Source: Thermoanaerobaculia bacterium
GTDB taxonomy: Bacteria; Acidobacteriota; Thermoanaerobaculia; Gp7-AA8
Direction of reading: 5' to 3'
DNA: 7,608 nucleotides
Assembly (NCBI GenBank): GCA_023700825.1
Contig: JAMPYE010000201.1
Span: 1 to 7,608 of the forward strand
Shown here: in pieces, positions 1 to 6,406 of the stretch
Layout: every line of letters starts with the position of its first letter
Numbering within the stretch: position 1 is the stretch's first letter
The notes under the pieces: generated by a model
What the model was told of the DNA's origin: nothing
Database searches by the model: none
What the model saw: the letters and a program-made list of their open reading frames with translations, nothing else
Translations under genes and position numbers: made by a program

Positions 1-8
1 AGCATCGC

Positions 9-51
9 GTAGTTACTACCGTCGGCGCGTCGACTTCCAAGTAGTAACTGC
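9..51. promoter_or_regulatory. Pair of operator-like dyads upstream of the mini-gene
   Basis: GTAGTTACTAC (9-19) is a perfect 5+1+5 dyad. GTAGTAACTGC (41-51) is a second copy with one arm mismatch. Their centres (14 and 46) are 32 bp apart, about three helical turns, as expected for two dimers of one regulator on the same DNA face. The two sites also form a 9-bp perfect inverted repeat with each other (11-19 with 41-49, 21-nt loop), so an RNA hairpin, for example the end of an upstream transcript, is an alternative. No T-run follows. The sequence is AT-rich relative to its surroundings. Which regulator might bind is unknown. Confidence 0.35.
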
Positions 52-53
52 TC

Positions 54-101
54 TTCTTGTGCTGGCAGCTGCAGAACTACATTGACGCTGCTGCACAAGA
101 A
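54..101 (+). promoter_or_regulatory. Leader hairpin ending at the mini-gene's Shine-Dalgarno
   Basis: TTCTTGTGC (54-62) pairs perfectly with GCACAAGAA (93-101). After a small internal loop, GCAGC (65-69) pairs with GCTGC (87-91), giving about 14 bp of stem around a 17-nt loop. The ribosome binding site AGGTG (102-106) starts at the next base, ahead of the ATG at 112. The helix therefore leaves the site exposed but directly abuts it, a geometry suited to protecting the mRNA 5' end or controlling initiation. It lacks a T-run, so it is unlikely to be an intrinsic terminator. Confidence 0.45.
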
Positions 102-111
102 AGGTGAACCC

Positions 112-192
112 ATGAATCTCATCATCATCATCGTCGTCCTGATCCTCCTGTTCGGAGGCGGCGGTTTCTACTGGCGTGGACGAAGGCGCTGA
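112..192 (+). CDS. 26-aa single-helix membrane mini-protein
   Basis: The ATG at 112 follows an AGGTG ribosome binding site with suitable spacing. It encodes 26 residues: a short start (MN), a run of Ile/Val/Leu (IIIIVVLILLF), then GGGGFYW and a basic end RGRRR. This is a single membrane helix with a positively charged tail, so an N-out/C-in orientation is predicted. Short bacterial proteins with the same beginning (hydrophobic run followed by FGGGG and an aromatic) are familiar as uncharacterised small proteins, usually about 50 aa with a second hydrophobic part. This one stops after the first half. It sits 11 bp before the diguanylate cyclase, in a different frame, so the two are probably co-transcribed. 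It could be a free membrane peptide, a partner of the cyclase, or the broken-off anchor of a once longer cyclase. Confidence 0.6.
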   Translation: MNLIIIIVVLILLFGGGGFYWRGRRR

Positions 193-203
193 AGCCCCTG
201 CCT

Positions 204-1061
204 GTGATCGAAGACGGGTCTCTCGATCCGAACGCGGACCTTCCCGGCGATGTTCGGCCCTCCAGCTCGCTGAGCGACGCGCTGGGTCAGAACGAAGCGG
301 CCAAGGAGCTCGTCGCGGAAGCAGCTGCCGAGCTCTCGGCAATCAACACCGAGCTCAAGCAGGGACTCGCGGACCAGAAATCGATGCCTGATCTCGAGGC
401 CGTGATCGAAAAGAGCGAGGCCGTTGGAGAGAAAGTGCAGGAGGCATCCGAGAAACTTTCGTCCGTAAATCTGGTTCTGCAGAACGCGGTGACGGATCGT
501 CACGCGCTCCAAGGTCAACTGGTCGCGGTCACCGAACAGGCAGTGGCGGACCGCCACGCCGCTCTCCACGACACACTGACCGGCCTGCCGAATCGCACTC
601 TGTTCAACGATCGACTGGAGCACGGAATCGCTCATGCGAAGCGGCGTGGCTGGCCGCTCGCCGTGATGTTCGTGGATCTCGACGATTTCAAGGCGATCAA
701 CGACTTGCACGGCCACGACGCGGGGGACAGCGTGTTGCGAACGATCGCGACCAGGCTCAAGGCGGCCACGCGCAGCGACGACACGGTCAGCCGGGTCGGC
801 GGCGACGAGTTTCTCTTCCTGCTGATGGAAGTCCAGGACGAGAACGGCGCCGCGTCGATCGCGAAGAAGCTCCTTGCCTCGATTCAAACGCCATGCGACG
901 TCAACGTGGATCAGAAGAGCATTTGCCTAACCGTAAAGGCCAGCGTCGGAATGGCAATCTACCCGAAAAGCGGCATCACGGCGGAGGCGCTGATTAAGAG
1001 CGCGGACGCGGCGATGTACGACGCCAAGCGGGCCGGATCCGGCTACTCGCTCGCGCCCTGA
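204..1061 (+). CDS. Diguanylate cyclase (GGDEF) with coiled-coil N-terminus
   Basis: Makes cyclic di-GMP from two GTP. The 285-aa product has an acidic start, a long Ala/Glu/Leu-rich stretch with coiled-coil character (about 31-120), then a complete GGDEF domain. Visible motifs are DTLTGLPNR (123-131), the metal-binding FVDLDDF (156-162), NDLHGHDAGD (166-175), the active-site GGDEF (199-203), SVGMAIYP (247-254) and ADAAMYDAKR (267-276). RSDD (190-193) lies five residues before GGDEF, matching the RxxD inhibitory I-site, so product feedback is likely. No signal peptide, membrane helix or known sensor domain is present; the coil may control dimerisation. The start is GTG at 204 with only a weak GAAG upstream. 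The frame stays open back through the mini-gene with no other ATG or GTG, so coupling to the mini-gene is plausible. The next in-frame ATG, at 384, would cut into the coil. There is no EAL domain. Confidence 0.92.
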   Translation: MIEDGSLDPNADLPGDVRPSSSLSDALGQNEAAKELVAEAAAELSAINTELKQGLADQKSMPDLEAVIEKSEAVGEKVQEASEKLSSVNLVLQNAVTDRHALQGQLVAVTEQAVADRHAALHDTLTGLPNRTLFNDRLEHGIAHAKRRGWPLAVMFVDLDDFKAINDLHGHDAGDSVLRTIATRLKAATRSDDTVSRVGGDEFLFLLMEVQDENGAASIAKKLLASIQTPCDVNVDQKSICLTVKASVGMAIYPKSGITAEALIKSADAAMYDAKRAGSGYSLAP

Positions 1062-1182
1062 GCGGGCTTCGCGGGATCGATCGCGGCCACCTCGCGGTCG
1101 GCGACACGCGGGTACGGGGGCTGGCGTCTGCATTCGAGCGTTGCCTCCGGGGACGATGGACTGTCACCCGGGCACTCGAGAT

Positions 1183-1201
1183 GTGTTCCAGAACACTGTT
1201 C
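1183..1201. promoter_or_regulatory. Overlapping GTTC/GAAC dyads upstream of the OmpA-type gene
   Basis: GTGTTC-CA-GAACAC (1183-1196) is a perfect 6-bp inverted repeat with a 2-bp centre. Its right half also begins GAAC-ACT-GTTC (1191-1201), a second overlapping dyad. The element lies about 80 bp before the OmpA-type start codon, where a promoter or operator would be expected. The GTTC/GAAC words recall LexA-type sites, but the spacings (GTTC-N2-GAAC, GAAC-N3-GTTC, GTTC-N9-GTTC) match neither the CGAAC-N4-GTTCG nor the GTTC-N7-GTTC form. The binding protein is unknown. Confidence 0.3.
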
Positions 1202-1212
1202 GGCGGCCCGCC

Positions 1213-1230
1213 CCGGGAGTAGCCTCCCGG
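1213..1230 (+). promoter_or_regulatory. 7-bp hairpin in the OmpA-type leader
   Basis: CCGGGAG (1213-1219) pairs perfectly with CTCCCGG (1224-1230) around the tetraloop TAGC. A weakly T-containing stretch (TTGTCGTCGT) follows, not a real T-run. It could end transcription from the cyclase gene inefficiently, or be the first of two leader hairpins of the OmpA-type mRNA. Confidence 0.4.
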
Positions 1231-1235
1231 TTGTC

Positions 1236-1261
1236 GTCGTCCCGACCAGAACCGGGACGAC
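1236..1261 (+). promoter_or_regulatory. 9-bp hairpin abutting the OmpA-type ribosome binding site
   Basis: GTCGTCCCG (1236-1244) pairs perfectly with CGGGACGAC (1253-1261) around an 8-nt loop. The Shine-Dalgarno AGGAG (1263-1267) begins one base after the stem, and the ATG follows at 1276. The GC-rich stem should be stable. It may protect the 5' end of an abundant envelope-protein mRNA or gate ribosome entry. The placement mirrors the hairpin at 54-101. Confidence 0.5.
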
Positions 1262-1275
1262 CAGGAGCATGAGAT

Positions 1276-2097
1276 ATGAAGTCTCGCTTCCTCGCGCTGA
1301 TGGCCCTTCTCGCCACCCCGGCTTTCGCCGCACAACCCGACAAAGCTGGCTGCACCGACCACCCGCTCTTTCCGACGCGTATGCCCGGCTATCACATCAC
1401 CGCCTGTGAGGCGAAGGAGTTCGCCGCCTACCAGTTCTTCGCGTCGAAGGGGCCGAAACGGACAGTCGAAGGGAAGTTCACGTTCATCACGTACACGGCC
1501 GACACGCCGAAGGACGATCAGACCGGCGTTGCGGTCGTCCGCAATTACGAGAACGCGATCAGCAAGATCGGCGGCACGATCGTCGACTCGGTTCCGAACT
1601 GGTGGGTCATCGGCACGGTCGTCGTCGACGGCAGGGAGGTCTGGGCGCAAGCCGAGAGGGGCAACGGCAAGATCTGGCTCCGAATCGTCGAGAAGCAGGC
1701 GATGACGCAGCACGTAACCGCCGACGCCGCATCGTTCGGCAACGACCTGAAGGCGACCGGTCACGTCGCCGTCTACGGTATCTACTTCGACACCGGAAAG
1801 GCCGTCGTCAAACCGGAGTCGACGCCGGCGCTCGTCGAGGTCGCAAAGCTGCTCGCGGCCGATCCTGCACTGAAGCTCTGGGTCGTCGGCCATACCGATT
1901 CGGTCGGCGCCGTCGATGCGAACATGAAGCTCGCGCAGGCGCGCGCCGAAGCGGTCGTGGCAGCACTGACGACGACGCACGGCGTCGCGGCGTCGCGCCT
2001 GAAGCCCTTTGGTGTCGGACCGCTCGCCCCGGTCGCGTCGAACGGGGCAGAGACCGGCCGCGCGAAAAACCGCCGCGTCGAGCTCGTGAAACAGTAG
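1276..2097 (+). CDS. Secreted OmpA-domain protein
   Basis: Encodes 273 aa. Residues 1-19 form a Sec signal peptide (MKSR, hydrophobic core, AFA-A cleavage site), so the product is periplasmic or outer-membrane associated. A middle domain (about 25-150) begins with CTDHPLFPTRMPGY and resembles the N-terminal part of a known group of OmpA-family proteins, but has no recognisable beta-barrel of its own. Residues 163-273 are a complete OmpA C-terminal domain: GIYFDTGKAVVKPES, GHTDSVG (205-211), LAQARAEAVV (219-228), RLKPFGVG (241-248) and GRAKNRRVEL (261-270). This fold binds the diaminopimelate of peptidoglycan; the Asp in GHTD and the Arg in LAQAR are the likely contacts, by remembered alignment. 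The expected role is tethering the envelope to the wall. The ATG has a good AGGAG site 8 bp upstream. Only 42 bp separate its stop from that of the convergent aminotransferase-like gene, with no clear terminator. Confidence 0.9.
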   Translation: MKSRFLALMALLATPAFAAQPDKAGCTDHPLFPTRMPGYHITACEAKEFAAYQFFASKGPKRTVEGKFTFITYTADTPKDDQTGVAVVRNYENAISKIGGTIVDSVPNWWVIGTVVVDGREVWAQAERGNGKIWLRIVEKQAMTQHVTADAASFGNDLKATGHVAVYGIYFDTGKAVVKPESTPALVEVAKLLAADPALKLWVVGHTDSVGAVDANMKLAQARAEAVVAALTTTHGVAASRLKPFGVGPLAPVASNGAETGRAKNRRVELVKQ

Positions 2098-2139
2098 CCA
2101 CGCAGCCAGCCGCCTAACATCTCGGGGACAATCGCGAGG

Positions 2140-3378
2140 TCAGCCGGCCACGATATCCACGAGCGCCTCCGCAAGGCGCTCGATCTCTTCGAGCGTGTTG
2201 TAGTGCACCATGCTCACGCGGAGCACCCCACGCTCGGGATCGATTCCGAGCGCTTCGAGGAGCCTCACGGCGTAGAAGTGGCCGGCCCCCACGGCGATCT
2301 CTCTCCCGGCGAGATGCCGCGCGAGCTGCGCGGGAGCGATGCGGGCGCAGCGCATCGAGACGACCGAGCTGCGCGTCTCCATCGACTCCGTCCCGCTGCC
2401 GACGACGCGCAGTCCGGGAACGTCCTCCAGTTTTTCGAGCAATCTGCGCGTCAGGTCGATTTCGTGCTCTTTGATCAGCCCGAACACTGCCTCGGTGCGG
2501 CGCCGAAGGCTCCCCTCGCTCTCCGAAAAATGATAGCCGTAAATCTCGTCGACGTACGCGGTCACGCCCGCAAGCGCGGCGATCTCCGCGTGCAGCGGAC
2601 CCGTCGGGTTGAGGCGGTAGTTAGGCTTGTTCTCGTTGAAGTAGTGCCCCTGCGCCTTCGTCTTCGCGAGCCCCTCGTCGGAGCCCCACATCACGCCGAG
2701 GTGTGTCGCGAAGGTCTTGTAGGTCGAGAAGAGGAAAAAATCGAGCCCGCTCGCCTCGACCTCCGGCAGCCAGTGCGGCGCGAAGGAGACCGCGTCCCCC
2801 ACGACGAGCGCGCCGTGCTTCTTCGAGACGCGGACGATCTCGGCCACCGGGTTCTGCGTCCCGACGATGTTCGACGAGAGCGAGAAGCAGACGACGCGCG
2901 TCCTCGCGCCGACCAGCTTCTCGAGATCGCCCACGTGCAACTCGCCCGTCTCGTCGACGCGCCACTCCCGGATCACGACGCCGAACTCCTCGAGGCGCCG
3001 CCAGCACCCGATGTTCGCCTCGTGATCCTGGTTCGTGACCACGATCTCGTCGCCCGCGGCGAGGCCGGGACGAAGGGCATGGGCGAGCACGTAAAGGTTT
3101 GCCGTCGTGGACGGCCCGAGCGTCAGGTTCTCGCGCCGGGTGCCGAGCAGCCCCGCAATGGTCTCGTAGCCGGAGTCCATCGCCTCGCCGGCCTTCGTCG
3201 CCATCCACGAGGGCCCGTACGGCTGCGCCTTGTACTCCGTCATGAAGGCCTCAAGCCGGTCGGCGACCTGGCGGCAGACGTACGACCCGCCCGCGTTTTC
3301 GAAGAACGCCCAGTCCTTCGCGGGTGAGTGATCGAAAGCAGGAAACTGGGACCGCACGAAGCCGACGTCGAGCTTCAT
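2140..3378 (-). CDS. Class V PLP-dependent enzyme, cysteine desulfurase-like but lacking the catalytic Cys
   Basis: Encodes 412 aa of the fold-type I, class V aminotransferase family, closest in style to the group annotated 'cysteine desulfurase-like, SufS subfamily'. Visible motifs, numbered from the third ATG, are FFENAGGSY (25-33), the DHE triplet (118-120) with the His expected to stack on PLP, SLSSNIVGT (166-174), GDAVSFAPH (194-202) with the PLP-contacting Asp195, and STYKTF (218-223) with Schiff-base Lys221. The C-terminal part has GAGHFYAVRLLEALG (364-378) and VLRVSMVHYNTLEEIE (385-400). Where SufS has a Cys in its RxGHHCA loop, this protein has GHFYA, so desulfurase activity is doubtful and the substrate is unknown. 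Three ATGs in a row lie at 3384, 3381 and 3378. GAGGTG sits directly before the first, so the third has the best spacing. The open frame continues far upstream into the divergent kinase gene, but that part is non-coding in character. Confidence 0.87.
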   Translation of the reverse strand: MKLDVGFVRSQFPAFDHSPAKDWAFFENAGGSYVCRQVADRLEAFMTEYKAQPYGPSWMATKAGEAMDSGYETIAGLLGTRRENLTLGPSTTANLYVLAHALRPGLAAGDEIVVTNQDHEANIGCWRRLEEFGVVIREWRVDETGELHVGDLEKLVGARTRVVCFSLSSNIVGTQNPVAEIVRVSKKHGALVVGDAVSFAPHWLPEVEASGLDFFLFSTYKTFATHLGVMWGSDEGLAKTKAQGHYFNENKPNYRLNPTGPLHAEIAALAGVTAYVDEIYGYHFSESEGSLRRRTEAVFGLIKEHEIDLTRRLLEKLEDVPGLRVVGSGTESMETRSSVVSMRCARIAPAQLARHLAGREIAVGAGHFYAVRLLEALGIDPERGVLRVSMVHYNTLEEIERLAEALVDIVAG

Positions 3379-3633
3379 CATCATCACCTCGGCCGACGAT
3401 TCTACGCGCCGGCCGGCGTCCACCGCTCGTCTCGGAACTCGAGCCGCCGGGAACCGGCGCGAGCGGCGGAGCCGGACCACCCCAAGCCTCGAGGCAGGGC
3501 GGAGAGGTCGGCGTTTCCGATCGCACCGGGCTTCGCCTGACGGCGCCCCGCTCTTCCGGAGCAGATCGCGCCCGCTCGAGCCGCTCCGCTTCGCAGTCGC
3601 CGCCATTTCTGGCATCATGAACGGCTGACACCC
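3379..3633. promoter_or_regulatory. Divergent intergenic region between the PLP enzyme and the kinase operon
   Basis: These 255 bp must hold both promoters. A perfect 12-bp palindrome CGCCGGCCGGCG (3407-3418) lies about 25 bp before the PLP-enzyme start and could be an operator, though such words arise easily in GC-rich DNA. CCGCCG (3444-3449) and CGGCGG (3464-3469) form a weak inverted repeat. A poor promoter candidate for the kinase is TTCGCA (3590-3595), 17 bp, CATCAT (3613-3618). The kinase ATG at 3634 has no convincing Shine-Dalgarno and would be only about 10 bases from such a start site, so a very short leader is possible. No convincing gene was seen. Confidence 0.35.
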
Positions 3634-5805
3634 ATGGCATTCAACTGCATCTCCTGCAAGTCCGAGATCGATCCCTCGTCGAAAGCGTGCCCGCGCTGCG
3701 GCGACCAGATCACCGATTTTCTCCGCACGTACCAGCAGCAGCTGCTCGACGGGAAGTACGAGCTGATCGAGCGCCTCGGGCGTGGCGGCATGGGCGAGGT
3801 CTACAAGGTCCGCCACACGCACCTCAACACGATCCGCGTCGTGAAGGTGATGCGCCCGCAGCTTCACGGCGACCAGACGCTGAACGACCGCTTCGTCCGC
3901 GAGGCCAAGCTCGCCACACTCATCCAGCACCAGAACGTCTCCACACTGCACGATTTCTCGTCGCTCCCCGACGGCTCGTTCTACATGATCGTGGAGTACA
4001 TCGACGGGCTGAATCTCGCCGCGCTGATCCGTCGCGACGGGCGGCTCGGCATCCGCACCGTCATCGACATCGCGATCCAGACGCTTCACGGACTCGATGC
4101 AATCCACTCCGCCGGCATCGTGCATCGCGACATCAGCCCCGACAACATCATGGTTTCGACCGACGCGTCGGGACAGATGCGGGTGAAGCTCATCGACCTC
4201 GGCATCGCGAAGAGCGACGCGGTCGACAACCAGCAGACCGCGACCGGAATGTTCGTCGGCAAGTGGAAGTACGCCTCACCCGAGCACCTCGGCATGATGG
4301 AGGCGAACGAGGTCATCGACGGCCGCGCCGACCTCTACTCCTTCGGTATCGTCCTCTACGAGATGCTCGCGGGGCGCCCGCCCTTCGAGGCGACGACGCC
4401 GGGCCAGTATCTCGTCGTCCACTCGCGCGACACGGCGAACCCGCTCGTCGAGAGGCCGATCACCTTCCCAGACGCGCCCGGCCTCGAGAACGTGCTTCAC
4501 AAGGCTCTCGAGAAGAAGCGCGAGCTCCGCTTCGCGAACGCGCGCGACTTCGCCCGTGCGCTCGGCGAAGTGCTGAGCCGCATGGAGGGAGTCAACGACA
4601 TTCCGACCGCGGTCACCCCGCTCCCGAGTTACATGGGACCGACCGCGCCGGGCGGAGGCAGCACCGCGCCCCCGACGATGATGCAGACGCCGACGCCCGC
4701 GCCTACGCCGATGCCCCAGCCGGGGGCCTTCGCGCCGACGATTGCCGTGCCGGCGCCGCAGGGATCGGCACAGTCGGCGACCATGGTCGTTCCACCTCCT
4801 CCACCGGCTGCGCCCGTCTACCAGACGACCCCGGGCGCACAGACGGTGATGACGAGCCCGGGCATTCAGCAGCAGAAGAAGTCGTCGAGCGCTCTCTTCG
4901 CGGTGCTCGGCGCGGTCGGGGCGCTCCTGCTTCTGCTGGCGGCCGCCGGAGGCTGGTTCCTTTACAGGAACTTCCAGGGTGCACCCTCGGAGCAGACGGC
5001 TTCGATGACGCAGACGGCTTCCACCGAGACCGCCCCGACGACCGTCGCTCCGAGCGGAACGACGCTCGACATCGCCGTGGCTCCTTCGACGGAGACGACC
5101 ACGACCGCACCGGCCACCGACACGTCGACCACTCTCGTCGACCTCGCACCGACGACCACCACCGCAACGCCGCCGGTCGTCGTGCCTGTCGTTCCGCCGC
5201 CGACGACGACCATCGCGCCGACGAAGCCGCCACCGCCGAAGTTGCAGCCGCCGACCGATACGGCACCGAAGACGACCACCGAGCCCGCGGACGAGCCCGC
5301 GACCGGAGGCGACAGCATCGCGTCGTCCGGACCGTTCGGCCGCCGCTCGCGAAACCTCGTGAAGGACGAGACCTACGCGCGCGGCTTCAAGCGCGGCATC
5401 ATCCGCGACTACAGCGACATGTGGGCGGGCACCGACGTCGACTGGGCCTCGGTCGCGCGCGGGGTGAAGCTGTCGCAGTACGCGATCAAGGTCGGCCGCT
5501 TCAGGAACCTGACCCGCTACGAGAGCCGCGAGATGCGGAACACTCTGGAGGTCACGCTCCAGGAAGAGTTCGACGCCATCGCCGGGCCGAAGGGAACACT
5601 CACGACGCAGAACGCCATCGTCTGGGCCTCGAACTCGGAGGATGGCGAGCGCGGGCTCGGGATCGAGATGATCTTCCGCGACTCCTCGGGGCAGGTGGTC
5701 GCCAAGCTGCGCAACTTCATTCGCGACAATTCTCCGGAAGGTGCCGCCGAGGACATGCTCGAGCAGGTGACCGACTTCGTCGAAGATCACCAGATCGTCA
5801 AATGA
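3634..5805 (+). CDS. Membrane Ser/Thr protein kinase with zinc ribbon and outer domain
   Basis: Encodes 723 aa. Residues 5-22 hold CxxC...CxxC (C5, C8, C19, C22), a zinc ribbon right after the start, which supports the ATG at 3634. The kinase domain (about 42-312) shows LGRGGMGEVY (48-57), ATP-binding Lys71, helix-C Glu90, the catalytic loop HRDISPDN (164-171) with Asp166, DLG (188-190) in place of DFG, SPE (215-217) in place of APE, and RADLYSFGIVLYEMLAGRPPF (231-251). Essential residues are present, so it should be active. A Pro/Thr/Ala-rich linker (330-412) leads to one membrane helix (about 419-443). A Thr/Pro-rich stalk (about 455-555) and a 160-residue C-terminal domain (about 560-723) are predicted outside the cytoplasm. 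That domain, with WAGTDVDWAS, NTLEVTLQEEF and GLGIEMIFRDSSGQVVAKLR, resembles DUF3313-type lipoprotein domains by eye only. It has no PASTA repeats. It likely signals envelope state to unknown substrates. Its stop overlaps the LOG gene start. Confidence 0.93.
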   Translation: MAFNCISCKSEIDPSSKACPRCGDQITDFLRTYQQQLLDGKYELIERLGRGGMGEVYKVRHTHLNTIRVVKVMRPQLHGDQTLNDRFVREAKLATLIQHQNVSTLHDFSSLPDGSFYMIVEYIDGLNLAALIRRDGRLGIRTVIDIAIQTLHGLDAIHSAGIVHRDISPDNIMVSTDASGQMRVKLIDLGIAKSDAVDNQQTATGMFVGKWKYASPEHLGMMEANEVIDGRADLYSFGIVLYEMLAGRPPFEATTPGQYLVVHSRDTANPLVERPITFPDAPGLENVLHKALEKKRELRFANARDFARALGEVLSRMEGVNDIPTAVTPLPSYMGPTAPGGGSTAPPTMMQTPTPAPTPMPQPGAFAPTIAVPAPQGSAQSATMVVPPPPPAAPVYQTTPGAQTVMTSPGIQQQKKSSSALFAVLGAVGALLLLLAAAGGWFLYRNFQGAPSEQTASMTQTASTETAPTTVAPSGTTLDIAVAPSTETTTTAPATDTSTTLVDLAPTTTTATPPVVVPVVPPPTTTIAPTKPPPPKLQPPTDTAPKTTTEPADEPATGGDSIASSGPFGRRSRNLVKDETYARGFKRGIIRDYSDMWAGTDVDWASVARGVKLSQYAIKVGRFRNLTRYESREMRNTLEVTLQEEFDAIAGPKGTLTTQNAIVWASNSEDGERGLGIEMIFRDSSGQVVAKLRNFIRDNSPEGAAEDMLEQVTDFVEDHQIVK

Positions 5806-6401
5806 CCGTCGCCCGGGGCCCGCGCAGGATTGCAGTCTTCTGTGGTTCGGCGACGGGCCGGGATCCGCGTCACCTCGACGCGGCACGGGAGCTGGGGCGC
5901 GCTCTCGTCGAACGGAACATCGGGCTCGTCTACGGCGGAGGAAGCATCGGCCTCATGGGCGCGATCGCCGACGCGGTGCTCGAAGCGGGCGGCGAGGTGA
6001 TCGGCGTCATCCCCCGAACGCTCTGGGAACGCGAGGTCGGACACCGCGGCCTGACCGACCTCCGCATCGTCGAGACGATGCACGAGCGCAAAGCGATGAT
6101 GGCGGAGCTCTCCGACGCCTTCGTCGCGCTCCCCGGCGGGCTCGGCACGCTCGAGGAGCTCTTCGAGGCGTGGACCTGGTCGCAGCTCGGGCTCCACCGT
6201 AAGCCGTGCGCCCTGCTCGACGCTGGCGGTTACTACGACGACCTCGTCACCTTCCTCGACGGCGCGGTCGCCGCCGGTTTCGTCGACGCGAAGAACCGCG
6301 CGATGTTGATCGTCGAGCGCGAGCCCGCGGCGCTCTTCGAGCGAATCGCGTCCTACGCGCCCCCCGTCGTCTCACGCTGGATCGACAGCTCGACGAGCTG
6401 A
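5802..6401 (+). CDS. LOG-family nucleotide 5'-monophosphate phosphoribohydrolase
   Basis: Encodes 199 aa, a normal length for the TIGR00730/LOG ('Lonely Guy') family. Members cleave the base from nucleoside 5'-monophosphates, giving ribose 5-phosphate. Plant and some bacterial members release active cytokinins; others act in nucleotide salvage. Visible motifs are IAVFCGSATG (10-19) at the Rossmann start, YGGGSIGLMG (44-53), GVIPRTL (68-74), MHERK (93-97) and the family signature PGGLGTLEE (111-119), whose glutamate, with the Arg of MHERK, is thought to be catalytic. The ATG at 5802 shares ATGA with the kinase stop, so translation is probably coupled. The upstream Shine-Dalgarno is weak. The same frame is open far upstream inside the kinase gene, but that is a shadow. 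Whether cytokinin-type bases are the real substrates here cannot be told. The coupling to a kinase suggests joint expression and possibly control by phosphorylation. Confidence 0.93.
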   Translation: MTVARGPRRIAVFCGSATGRDPRHLDAARELGRALVERNIGLVYGGGSIGLMGAIADAVLEAGGEVIGVIPRTLWEREVGHRGLTDLRIVETMHERKAMMAELSDAFVALPGGLGTLEELFEAWTWSQLGLHRKPCALLDAGGYYDDLVTFLDGAVAAGFVDAKNRAMLIVEREPAALFERIASYAPPVVSRWIDSSTS

Positions 6402-6406
6402 CGGGG

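Noticed and set aside
1055..1069. GCCC-TGAGC-GGGC-TT at the end of the cyclase gene as a terminator
   Set aside because: The stem is only 4 bp and there is no T-run.
2203..3327. A 374-aa plus-strand frame opposite the PLP enzyme
   Set aside because: It is antisense to a gene with clear family motifs; its own translation is Arg/Glu/Val-rich without domains.
3617..3628. A three-codon ORF (MNG) just before the kinase start as a possible leader peptide
   Set aside because: No ribosome binding site and too short to weigh; ATG-stop combinations like this are common by chance.
3379..4125. A long minus-strand open frame extending the PLP enzyme by more than 240 residues upstream
   Set aside because: It runs across the divergent promoter region and antisense to the kinase domain; the extension has no recognisable motif, while a Shine-Dalgarno and three ATGs mark the true start at 3378-3384.
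4981..5300. ACC/ACG-rich runs in the kinase gene as a DNA repeat or CRISPR-like array
   Set aside because: They are irregular Thr and Pro codons of the extracytoplasmic stalk, with no constant unit or spacer length.
3687..5801. A very long plus-strand frame (to 6401) overlapping the kinase
   Set aside because: Only the part from 5802 has protein character (LOG family). The rest is an Arg/His/Asp-rich shadow of the kinase frame, usual in GC-rich DNA.
4276..5886. A 536-aa minus-strand frame antisense to the kinase
   Set aside because: Its composition is dominated by Arg and Gly repeats mirroring the Thr/Pro-rich kinase linkers, with no motif and no plausible start.
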